Positions 1-6,299 are shown, counted from the stretch's first letter. The stretch is DNA of 6,411 bases from Porticoccaceae bacterium (GCA_017858295.1 JAFMBU010000094.1:1-6411); one strand, 5' to 3'. The notes: generated by a model from the letters alone, not told the origin. Numbers and translations are program-made.

Positions 1-854
1 TAGTCGAAGCGCACGCGCAATGTCATATCCGAGTAGCGCTGGGGTTTGCTCTCTTTGGCAAGAAAGTTTTCTCCCCAGATTAAGCCTTCGGTGAGTTGGC
101 GGTAGGTTGCTGCACCGTCGCCGCGGGGCTGCGCAGCCTGAAACGTTTTGGCTTTGTTGACCACCGTACGCAGCCGTGAATCGTTGCGCGGGTGGCTGGA
201 AAAAATGCCGTGATAGGTTTGCTTGCTGGCGCCTTTGGCTCTGGCACGATCTTTTTGCAGCAATTCATAGTCTTTCATCATCGATAGCATGCTGATCATT
301 TCACTGGGGGCGTAACCCAATTTGGCCATATATTCGGCGCCAGCTTCATCGGCTTCCAGCTCATTGCGTCGACCGTAGCCGCGAATCAAGGAGTTGGCGT
401 AGGCCATCCCCGCTTCATAGACTTCGCCGCTGCCGGAGAGTATTGCGGCTACAGTGGAGAGGATCTGGGCGCCGGTGGCCTTGCCCTCCTGACCAGTGAC
501 ATGCTTGCGTGTGATATGGCCCACTTCATGGGCCAGTACTGAGACCAGCTGTGCTTCATTGCTAACATAGTTGAGCAGGCCGCGATTGACATAGACATAG
601 TTGTCGCGCGTGGCGAAGGCATTTAGATCTGGCGAGTCGAGAAGGGTGAAGATGAATTTTTCGCCGGCCATTTCCGACTGTGCCACAATCTCTTCGCCAA
701 GTTTTCTAATATAACTATCCAGCGCCGGGTCATCGTAGATCGGGGTGCCTTGAAGCACTTCTTTATAGAAATCTGCCCCTGTGACTTTTGCTGCGACCTG
801 AAGAGGGGTCAGCAGTGCGAGGCACATCAATGGAAGGGCTAGATACTTATTCAC
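1..854 (-). CDS. Exported M48-family zinc metalloprotease (C-terminus cut by window edge)
   Basis: 284 codons are visible and the frame is open to the left edge. A GTG start at 854 is chosen because its GTGA overlaps the stop of the upstream lipoprotein gene by 4 bp, and a weak GGTGGA lies about 9 nt before it. Residues 1-22 form a signal peptide (short basic N-terminus, hydrophobic core, likely cleavage after QVAA), so the enzyme should act in the periplasm. The zinc site is intact: HEVGH at 109-113 gives two His ligands and the catalytic Glu, and NELEAD at 164-169 gives the third ligand, probably E165. A downstream SSHPRNDSR at 219-227 matches the conserved His-Pro region of BepA/LoiP-type M48 proteases. 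The visible tail after about residue 250 begins another segment, whose nature cannot be seen. Family members degrade or help assemble envelope proteins. Its place at the end of an envelope operon suggests quality control or processing of the neighbouring products; that role is inferred. Family call is firm, substrate unknown. Confidence 0.93.
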   Translation of the reverse strand, partial: MNKYLALPLMCLALLTPLQVAAKVTGADFYKEVLQGTPIYDDPALDSYIRKLGEEIVAQSEMAGEKFIFTLLDSPDLNAFATRDNYVYVNRGLLNYVSNEAQLVSVLAHEVGHITRKHVTGQEGKATGAQILSTVAAILSGSGEVYEAGMAYANSLIRGYGRRNELEADEAGAEYMAKLGYAPSEMISMLSMMKDYELLQKDRARAKGASKQTYHGIFSSHPRNDSRLRTVVNKAKTFQAAQPRGDGAATYRQLTEGLIWGENFLAKESKPQRYSDMTLRVRFD

Positions 855-1510
855 TGGGATTGATCCACCGTGAAAAACTGTTTTAGCTGGGTGCCAAGAC
901 TGGCGCAGGCATCATTTTTTACTGGGGTTAAAAGGGGTATTGGAGCGACCACTCCGAGCAGATAGGAGGTTCCCGAGGAGTCCACGCGCAGGCGGCCCTT
1001 TTCGGTGAGGTTGGTCAGATCCCAGACTATGGCTTCATAGATCGAGCTTTTCTCCCACTGGGCAAAACCAAAACAGCCGCCACCACCTGGGCCTATGGCG
1101 CAGCTGATAGAACCGCCTTTATCATGAGTCTCGGTGGAGCCGTCGAGCCAGACTAAATAGCGAATGCCATTGCGTTCAATCTTTTCTTTGATGGCGGAGT
1201 CTTCCATTAGTCGGCGTAAACGTTTGAGTCCTTTGGGCGCAGTGCGCGGTTCAAACCAGGGATAAATGGCATCGACAAATTGCTGCTCGGGAAATACACC
1301 TATATCCGCACCTTCCATTTTACTGGCGACGCAGTCGATAAATTCTCGGTCGGTATCATAGTGTCCAGCGTCGCGACGCCCGAGAATTACCACAGACTGT
1401 TCGCTATTAATGTCCATCATCTGATTGTTGGGACGGTACTCATCTATGGTGGTGGTTGCTCCACAGCCAGCCAGGAGGATTAGCGCACCCAGTGCTAATA
1501 ATCTATTCAC
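851..1510 (-). CDS. Outer-membrane-type lipoprotein with Gly/Cys-rich loop, function unknown
   Basis: 219 residues. The start is GTG at 1510, supported by a strong AGAGGAG 8 nt upstream, inside the preceding gene, which it overlaps by 8 bp. The signal peptide ends in a clear lipobox LLAGC, with lipidated C16. The next residue is Gly, not Asp, so by the Lol rule the protein should go to the outer membrane. The mature part has a PWFEP motif at 84-88, a helical basic stretch at about 93-113, a beta-strand segment RYLVWLDGS at 117-125, and a glycine-rich loop at 138-149 (GPGGGGCFG) bracketed by C137 and C146. C60 and C202 are the other cysteines, so two disulfides are possible in the periplasm. 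I recall similar uncharacterised lipoproteins with the PWFEP and GGGGC patterns but no assigned function. It overlaps the M48 protease gene downstream by 4 bp, suggesting coupled production. It could be an assembly factor or a regulator of the protease; nothing in the sequence decides this. Confidence 0.85.
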   Translation of the reverse strand: MNRLLALGALILLAGCGATTTIDEYRPNNQMMDINSEQSVVILGRRDAGHYDTDREFIDCVASKMEGADIGVFPEQQFVDAIYPWFEPRTAPKGLKRLRRLMEDSAIKEKIERNGIRYLVWLDGSTETHDKGGSISCAIGPGGGGCFGFAQWEKSSIYEAIVWDLTNLTEKGRLRVDSSGTSYLLGVVAPIPLLTPVKNDACASLGTQLKQFFTVDQSQ

Positions 1511-2138
1511 TATGGCTACTCCTCTTGCTGTTTTTATGCGGGATCTGCTCTGTGACTAACCAGTTGTAAACACTGGGAATGCGATAGAAATCCAGCAGCA
1601 GTTTGGCTCCGGCATCGCGCAGTGCGATCACTGTAGCTTCTTCGATAGCGTTGGTTTTGGACAGCATAAAAGAGTCCGGTGTCTTGCCGTAGGCGGGCAT
1701 AAACCAGCTGTCCACCTGATCGCCCTTGGCGGTCTGAATGTCGAGGCTGTATTTGATCCACACTTCATAGACATTGAGATAGGTGTCTGAGGGGGTGGAA
1801 ACCTGCACTTCCTGCACCGATGGCGTAATCACCAATGCGTTATCAAAGGTCACATCCGTTGCTGCAGAGACAAATTCGATCTGGCTAAACAGGCCTGCAA
1901 AGGCGTTGCTTAGGAGTTTGGTCTGGGCGCTGCCCAGGTCGATGCGAGTTTTACTGTTGGGGCTGGCGATGTAGTTTGTAAACTCTTCACTGAAGACAAT
2001 GGCGGCGTTAACCGGCTTGGGTTTTGACACCACAGTGGGAAATTGCGAGTCGATCTGCACCTGTGCAGAACTGCTGCAGCCGCTGATAAAAAGCACTGTT
2101 AGAGCTAGCGAGAGAATGATTATTTTAGTTTTTGACAT
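1503..2138 (-). CDS. Outer-membrane-type lipoprotein, LptE/auxiliary-lipoprotein-like size
   Basis: 211 residues starting at ATG 2138, with AAGGGG 7 nt upstream. The type II signal peptide ends in lipobox FISGC, with lipidated C21. Serines at +2 to +4 point to outer-membrane sorting. The mature protein has a strand-like NAAIVFSEEF at 44-53, an amphipathic helix LLSNAFAGLFSQIEFV at about 75-90, then strands (ALVITPSVQEVQV at 101-113 and VYEVWIKYSLDIQT at 123-136) and a long helix at about 162-183. This alternating alpha/beta order resembles small lipoproteins such as LptE, YajG or transporter auxiliary lipoproteins, but no diagnostic motif is present and I do not assign a family. The C-terminal tail (about 199-211) is polar and basic and looks unstructured; its codons carry the ribosome-binding site and start of the next lipoprotein gene. 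It follows the second VWA gene by 12 bp. A role as outer-membrane partner of the VWA proteins is inferred from gene order only. Confidence 0.85.
   Translation of the reverse strand: MSKTKIIILSLALTVLFISGCSSSAQVQIDSQFPTVVSKPKPVNAAIVFSEEFTNYIASPNSKTRIDLGSAQTKLLSNAFAGLFSQIEFVSAATDVTFDNALVITPSVQEVQVSTPSDTYLNVYEVWIKYSLDIQTAKGDQVDSWFMPAYGKTPDSFMLSKTNAIEEATVIALRDAGAKLLLDFYRIPSVYNWLVTEQIPHKNSKRSSHSE
1519..1525 (-). promoter_or_regulatory. Ribosome-binding site supporting a GTG start for the second lipoprotein
   Basis: AGAGGAG on the minus strand lies 8 nt before GTG 1510. The site is within the last codons of the preceding lipoprotein gene. The GTG is confirmed by the signal peptide and lipobox that follow directly. 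Confidence 0.75.
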
Positions 2139-2150
2139 ATTTGTACCCCT

Positions 2151-3140
2151 TTAGTTAAGGCTGTTTAAGCCAATAAAGGTTCCCCCGTTGTTGTAACTTA
2201 ATTCACGCATCAATGCGGCAAACTTGATCGCCGATGCGCTGGGTGCGCCGCCCCGGGCAAAGTGCACTGGAAAGCCGATGGCATGAATACGAACCAATCG
2301 ATCGGCGCCGAGATGAGCGCGGTTAAGTTTGTCCACAGCTCGAACCACATTTCTAATTGTGCGGCCCTGAAAATCATCGCCCAATGTGTAGATGCTGATT
2401 TTGCGATCGCGCTTATAAAAGGTCTGAATCGCGGCGTTTATGCCCTCCACTGGGCTGGAGTTGCTAAACGGAGCCCAGTTGCCGAGGGTGGTAATAATCT
2501 CTTCGCGCATCTTGGGGCTGTCGGGAATCCAGCGCTCGCGATAGGCTGAAAACATATACTGTCCCATATCATTGAGCACTTGAATGCCTTTGACGTCGGG
2601 ATAGATATCGAGAATATTGATCATCTCTTTCTTGACCCGCTCCCAGGCTGCGACCTGCATGCTACCGGAGGTGTCGATAACAAAAATAATATAGTCGCTG
2701 TCTACGGGAATACCGCCGATGAGATTATTCTGTTGCTTAAACTCTGGTCCCACCAAGCGCTCCATCTCTTCGGTGAGAATCTGCATCACCAGCTGCAACT
2801 GCTCGGTTTCCCGGGCCTGAGAAAGAGAGATGGTCTGCGCCTGTTTGTCGACACTGGCGAGCTTGGCCCTGAGTCGCGCCACCCGTTCAGTCAGTTCTGA
2901 GAGCTGCTGTTTGCGCGACTTAAGCTGATCGTTGAGCACTACAGATTCACCGCGTACATCAAACAGTTGCTGTTGGAATTCTTTGACTGTGCCGCGCAAT
3001 GCTTTCTCCGCTTCCTCAAGGGCGCCGGGGTCGCCGACCTTAGCGATCACCAGCAACAACACAATAGCGCCAAAGCCGCAGCTGATCACGTCGAGAAACG
3101 AGATGCTGGCTTCCTGAAATTCCCGGCGCTGACGTTTCAT
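2151..3140 (-). CDS. Membrane-anchored coiled-coil VWA protein, second paralogue (ExbD/TolR-like anchor)
   Basis: 329 residues from ATG 3140, which overlaps the stop of the first VWA gene as ATGA; an in-frame TTG two codons earlier is less likely. Basic residues (KRQRR) precede a single membrane helix at about 13-34, giving N-in, C-out topology. The helix carries SFLDVISCGFGA, with D17 at the place of the proton-binding Asp of ExbD/TolR/MotB. Residues about 38-130 are heptad-rich, charged coiled coil. The VWA domain spans about 148-325. Its MIDAS metal site starts with a canonical DTSGS (D156, S158, S160). The third position appears to be Ser in SNSSP (about 229) rather than Thr, and the usual TDG is TLGDD (about 252-256), so metal binding may be altered. 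VWA domains bind protein partners, often through a metal-bridged acidic residue. The domain should sit in the periplasm, held away from the membrane by the coiled coil. It probably pairs with the upstream paralogue and with the ExbB-like protein; this is inferred from the shared motif and operon. Confidence 0.9.
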   Translation of the reverse strand: MKRQRREFQEASISFLDVISCGFGAIVLLLVIAKVGDPGALEEAEKALRGTVKEFQQQLFDVRGESVVLNDQLKSRKQQLSELTERVARLRAKLASVDKQAQTISLSQARETEQLQLVMQILTEEMERLVGPEFKQQNNLIGGIPVDSDYIIFVIDTSGSMQVAAWERVKKEMINILDIYPDVKGIQVLNDMGQYMFSAYRERWIPDSPKMREEIITTLGNWAPFSNSSPVEGINAAIQTFYKRDRKISIYTLGDDFQGRTIRNVVRAVDKLNRAHLGADRLVRIHAIGFPVHFARGGAPSASAIKFAALMRELSYNNGGTFIGLNSLN

Positions 3141-4195
3141 GGCCAATCTCTCGAGGGGGCGATAAAGGCGCCCTGGGTGTTTACCCCCAGTTGCCAGAAT
3201 AGGGCTGCGGCTTCGGGATCGCCCTCCATGGGAAACAGAATGGTATTTACCGGCATACCGCCTGGCAGGCTGTCCAATGCTTTGGCAAAGAAGCTGCGGC
3301 GCTGTTGGCCGCTGACCATATACTTTTTCGGTGGCTTGGCGCCCTGAGTGGGCAGGCCATCGGTGAGAATAAACATATTGTCGGGCTGGTCTTCGAAATC
3401 ATTGATTGAGTTAAGGGCATTGATCAGACTAGTGCCATTACCAGGCGAGTACTGGCGAATGCCTGCAACCACTTTTTCGAGTGCCAGTGAGTCGGCAGCA
3501 TCCAGCCACTCCCCTTCAGAGCCCGCTAGAGCTGGCTGGGCCTCAGTATTAAACATATAGACTTGAAAGCGACTGCTGGGTGGCAGCTGGGCCAACAACC
3601 ACTCCACTGTGCGCAATGTCCACTGCCATTTGGGTGACTGCTGTTTAGCTTCGTCACTCATATTTCTCCGTCGCACTGCGTTCACCACTGTATCCGCGAG
3701 CATGCTGGCGGAGCCGTCCACCAGAATAATCACCCGTTCACCGCCGAGTTTTAAACCGGTGAGATATTGACGATTGCCGTCGCCGAGAAACTCCCGCACC
3801 TTATCGCCAAAATCCAGTTCCTCCATCTCGGCGGTCTGCTCTTCAAGCTGTTCTACTTGACGACGCAGTTTGGCGATATCGTCTTTGGGATCCGATTGGA
3901 TACTTCTTTCAATTTCTTCTAGATCCGTGAGCACTCTGTCTGATGCTCCCTGAGCTTTAACCAATTCAAGCTGCAGTTGTTCGAGACTATTTAACAGCTC
4001 GCTCTTCGACTCTTCAGCCTGGCGGATATCTTCCTGTAGCAGTTCGACTTCAGAGGCGAGTCGTGGATCTGGGGTAATAATCTCAGTGGCATTGTGGCGC
4101 AAAATCAAAAATAGCAGAGTCACTGCACCAAAGCCGCAGGCCATGATGTCCAGAAACGAGAGGCTAAAGGCAATATTGCGGCGCTTTTTAGCCAT
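3137..4195 (-). CDS. Membrane-anchored coiled-coil VWA protein, first paralogue (ExbD/TolR-like anchor)
   Basis: 352 residues. ATG 4195 is preferred because GAGGT ends 5-6 nt before it; an in-frame TTG at 4207 has no good site. It overlaps the upstream gene by 8 bp (ATGGCTAA). A basic N-terminus (AKKRR) leads into one membrane helix at about 13-33 with SFLDIMACGFGA, and D16 matches the proton-carrying Asp of ExbD/TolR/MotB. A long acidic coiled coil follows at about 46-127. The VWA domain at about 150-345 has a complete MIDAS: DGSAS (D160, S162, S164), Thr in GNGTS (T255) and Asp in LTDG (D279). It should therefore bind a divalent cation and a protein ligand. Predicted location is inner membrane with the VWA domain in the periplasm. 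The two VWA proteins share the anchor motif and architecture but differ widely in the VWA domain, so they are an old duplication rather than recent copies. Partnership with the ExbB-type protein is inferred; domain calls are firm. Confidence 0.92.
   Translation of the reverse strand: MAKKRRNIAFSLSFLDIMACGFGAVTLLFLILRHNATEIITPDPRLASEVELLQEDIRQAEESKSELLNSLEQLQLELVKAQGASDRVLTDLEEIERSIQSDPKDDIAKLRRQVEQLEEQTAEMEELDFGDKVREFLGDGNRQYLTGLKLGGERVIILVDGSASMLADTVVNAVRRRNMSDEAKQQSPKWQWTLRTVEWLLAQLPPSSRFQVYMFNTEAQPALAGSEGEWLDAADSLALEKVVAGIRQYSPGNGTSLINALNSINDFEDQPDNMFILTDGLPTQGAKPPKKYMVSGQQRRSFFAKALDSLPGGMPVNTILFPMEGDPEAAALFWQLGVNTQGAFIAPSRDWP
3148..3152 (-). promoter_or_regulatory. Ribosome-binding site deciding the start of the second VWA gene
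   Basis: GAGAG on the minus strand lies 7 nt before ATG 3140. With the ATGA stop-start overlap it supports ATG 3140 over the in-frame TTG at 3146, which would leave only one base between the site and the start. Confidence 0.6.
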
Positions 4196-5495
4196 TGCAG
4201 ACCTCAATTAACTCGAATCTGTAGGCGTTGATAAACAGCTCCATACCGCAGAGGGCTATATGGGGTAATTCCACTATGGCTTTGGGGTTTTTGTGCAGTA
4301 CTTTAACGGCTTCACCTTCGATTATGAGTACGGCCGTTGCGCTATTCTCATGGCGCTCCAAAAGCTGTACTCGGCCGCCCTCTATAGTAATACTCAGGGG
4401 TTGCCGCAGTGGCCAGGCCTGTCCTTCATAGAGTAAGTGGGTCGCCGTGCCTGGGGGCCTGAGTTCGAGCGGTGACTTCGCCGACTTATCCTCTAGTTGC
4501 TGGATCGAAGTGATACGGTGCAGACTGTCGCCTTCGGCGAGAAAATCGTCGGCGAACTTAAAGCAGCTATCGACCCCCTGATAGGTTTTTAAGTGTCTTG
4601 AGGCGTGAAACTCGTCGGTGAGTACGGAAATCATCCGCGCATTTTTCGAAAAGGTGACGTCATTGTCAGCAAATTGTCGCAGCATCGATGAGAGTTTGTT
4701 GAGCCGGCTTGAGAGCAACTCTAGCACTTCCCATTTATACAGCATCACCGGTAGGTCGCCCCGCGGTGAAGGAATCACCATGCCGTACTCCGCTTGAGAC
4801 TCAAAGCGTATTACCCAGTCCGGAAGGAGGTCATGGATCGCCTGTTCCCCCTGAGGCGCGTCCATAGGGTCAAAGCGAAAATTCTTCACTAACTTGTCGC
4901 GAATGTGTTTCGCTAACAGGGAGTAGATATCCATGGCGCCAAGTTCGGGCAGCACTCGCTGTGCGGTAATCTGAACACTGTCTTGGTGAAAGGTTATTTG
5001 GCTGACGACAGATTGAAACAGGTGCAGGTCTATATGCAATGTGGTTTTTGCTTCTTCTTTCGGGCCGTGGACATGGTTTGCAATAAACATACAGTCGGCG
5101 AGACTGCTGTCGACAACGCCAATAACCTCAACCGGAATTGCGCTGAGCAATCCCAGCAATAACGACAGCTGTTCGTCATCGAAGCAGGCGGCGACACTGA
5201 TTATTAATTGCTCTGGTGCACCAGCGCTGTTGAGCAGTGTTTTAAGCTGGGCAAAGGCAATGTCAGCATGGTGTCTCGCCCAGGGCAAATCGGCGGATAA
5301 TTCGGTCTGGTTGAGATTGCGCCAATACTGACGATAGACGTTCTGAGGTTGCAGCCAGGCCTGTTTGCGCGCCTCGATACCAGTGACTATGCCATCGCTG
5401 GTGTGCAGGGCAAAGCCGGGCTCGGAGAACATCTCGCCATCCTGATTTTTAATCAGCAGAGCTTGATCATTGAGTTCGAGGACAGCGAGACGCAT
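4188..5495 (-). CDS. Cytoplasmic protein, probable degenerate Hsp70/actin-like (ASKHA) fold with beta-rich C-terminal tail
   Basis: 435 residues from ATG 5495, 3 nt after the stop of the ExbB-like gene; the ribosome-binding site is weak (AAGG), suggesting translational coupling. There is no signal peptide or membrane segment, so it is cytoplasmic. The order of segments recalls Hsp70/actin ATPases: an N-terminal strand pair (LAVLELNDQALLIKN, 3-17), a SEPGFAL segment (24-30) like the Hsp70 P-S-V-V-A-F region, VVDSSLADCMF (127-137) in place of the E-P-T-A-A helix, and TLHIDLHLFQSVVSQI (152-167) in place of the D-L-G-G-G-T phosphate loop. The phosphate-loop glycines are missing, so ATP hydrolysis is doubtful and it may be a pseudo-enzyme or scaffold. 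Residues about 350-433 are mostly beta-strand, ending in ELFINAYRFELIEV, which resembles the end of an FHA domain but lacks its phosphothreonine-binding signature. Its place between the stator-like gene and the VWA genes suggests a cytoplasmic regulator or assembly platform. The gene is certain; the fold is a moderate-confidence reading. Confidence 0.85.
   Translation of the reverse strand: MRLAVLELNDQALLIKNQDGEMFSEPGFALHTSDGIVTGIEARKQAWLQPQNVYRQYWRNLNQTELSADLPWARHHADIAFAQLKTLLNSAGAPEQLIISVAACFDDEQLSLLLGLLSAIPVEVIGVVDSSLADCMFIANHVHGPKEEAKTTLHIDLHLFQSVVSQITFHQDSVQITAQRVLPELGAMDIYSLLAKHIRDKLVKNFRFDPMDAPQGEQAIHDLLPDWVIRFESQAEYGMVIPSPRGDLPVMLYKWEVLELLSSRLNKLSSMLRQFADNDVTFSKNARMISVLTDEFHASRHLKTYQGVDSCFKFADDFLAEGDSLHRITSIQQLEDKSAKSPLELRPPGTATHLLYEGQAWPLRQPLSITIEGGRVQLLERHENSATAVLIIEGEAVKVLHKNPKAIVELPHIALCGMELFINAYRFELIEVCNG
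4201..4205 (-). promoter_or_regulatory. Ribosome-binding site deciding the start of the first VWA gene
   Basis: GAGGT on the minus strand lies 5-6 nt before ATG 4195, inside the end of the upstream reading frame. It favours this ATG over the in-frame TTG at 4207, which would overlap the site itself. Confidence 0.75.
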
Positions 5496-5498
5496 AGT

Positions 5499-6293
5499 TT
5501 ATTTGGCCTTTAAAAAGCGCAGCAAATTGTTTTCACAGTAGGCGTGAGAGTCGAGCACCAAGCGCTCCTGAATAAGTTGCAACTGGTGCATAAAAAACAT
5601 CACCACCATGCTGATTAGCAGAGCAATAAACGTTGAGTTAAAGGCCACACCGAGGCTGCTGGTGACACCGGCAATATTGCCTTGCATGGCTTCGTGAGCC
5701 TGACCCAGTGCAGCGCCTATACCGCGCACTGTGCCGATAAAGCCGATCGATGGAATTGCCCAGGTGATATAGCGGACCATGGATAGCTCGGAATCCAGGC
5801 GATCGTTTTCATTATTACAGACAACGTTTACTGCATCGGTGGCGGACTGCACGCTGTCGGTGACCTGAAAGCGTGTCAAAGCAGTTTGCAGGGCGCGGGG
5901 CAACAGCAGTGAGCGCTGCACCTCCCCCAGTGATTGCAGCGGTCGAGCCAGCTGGCTGGCGTCCTCAGGTAACACCCTCGACCCTTCACTGATACTGATC
6001 AGAGAACTTGAGAACATTTTTTGTTCGCGCATGGCACTGCGAGTCTTGTAACCCATAATCGCCAGAGCCCAGATCATCAGGATAAAGCAGGCCTCCTGCT
6101 CAAGGTCCTTGATAACAATAAAAAACGATCGCGGCACCTCGTAATCTTCACCTGCGGCGGCCATTTCTGCATGGTGGCGAATAGTGCTCTCAGCATTGGG
6201 GCGCACCACCGTGACAAAGATCGCATGCACGACAATAACTGCCAGTAGCAGGGCGACTAGTTGAAAAAACATTTCATTGGCGTGACTTTTCAT
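5499..6293 (-). CDS. MotA/TolQ/ExbB-family proton-channel protein with four membrane helices
   Basis: 264 residues from ATG 6293 with a strong AGGAG 6 nt upstream. Hydrophobic helices lie at about 9-29, 67-82, 174-196 and 211-236. The last two carry the family signature: IPSIGFIGTVRGIGAA (180-195) and SSLGVAFNSTFIALLISM (212-229). T188 and T221 match the two pore threonines of TolQ and ExbB. A cytoplasmic region of about 90 residues (83-173) sits between helices 2 and 3, as in the family, and a short helical tail follows helix 4. ExbB and TolQ have three helices with the N-terminus outside. The extra N-terminal helix here gives a MotA-like topology with both ends inside and a periplasmic loop at about 30-66. 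Family members form pentamers around a dimer of ExbD/TolR/MotB-type helices and convert ion flow into motion. The two downstream VWA proteins supply such helices. Length is close to ExbB (about 244) and TolQ (about 230) plus the extra helix. Family assignment is firm; the work it powers is unknown. Confidence 0.93.
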   Translation of the reverse strand: MKSHANEMFFQLVALLLAVIVVHAIFVTVVRPNAESTIRHHAEMAAAGEDYEVPRSFFIVIKDLEQEACFILMIWALAIMGYKTRSAMREQKMFSSSLISISEGSRVLPEDASQLARPLQSLGEVQRSLLLPRALQTALTRFQVTDSVQSATDAVNVVCNNENDRLDSELSMVRYITWAIPSIGFIGTVRGIGAALGQAHEAMQGNIAGVTSSLGVAFNSTFIALLISMVVMFFMHQLQLIQERLVLDSHAYCENNLLRFLKAK

Positions 6294-6299
6294 TAAAAG

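Noticed and set aside
1534..1761. Minus-strand 75-codon frame inside the first lipoprotein gene
   Set aside because: It is an out-of-frame reading of the lipoprotein gene, with an Arg/Gln-rich translation typical of shadow frames.
2262..2900. Two plus-strand open frames (95 and 106 codons)
   Set aside because: Both are antisense to the VWA domain and coiled coil of the second VWA gene, with no family match I can see.
3141..3146. Upstream TTG start for the second VWA gene
   Set aside because: ATG 3140 has the ATGA overlap and a better-spaced GAGAG site.
2967..3347. Plus-strand open frame of 126 codons across the junction of the two VWA genes
   Set aside because: It lies wholly opposite two well-supported VWA genes, has no recognisable domain, and its translation mirrors coiled-coil and VWA codons.
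2151..4195. MoxR-VWA chaperone operon
   Set aside because: No MoxR AAA+ ATPase (Walker A/B motifs) or DUF58 gene is visible; the VWA architecture and anchor are different.
4196..4207. Upstream TTG start for the first VWA gene
   Set aside because: The ribosome-binding site GAGGT overlaps this TTG and is correctly spaced only for ATG 4195.
5041..5331. Plus-strand open frame of 96 codons
   Set aside because: Antisense to the ASKHA-like gene, with composition explained by that gene's codon bias.
2151..6293. Zorya anti-phage system (ZorA/ZorB)
   Set aside because: The stator-like partner is similar in concept, but the single-helix proteins end in VWA domains rather than the OmpA-type domain of ZorB, and no ZorC, ZorD or ZorE-like gene is visible.
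2151..6293. Standard Tol-Pal or TonB-ExbB-ExbD locus
   Set aside because: There is no TolA, TolB, Pal or TonB-like gene, and the ExbD-like anchors carry VWA domains.
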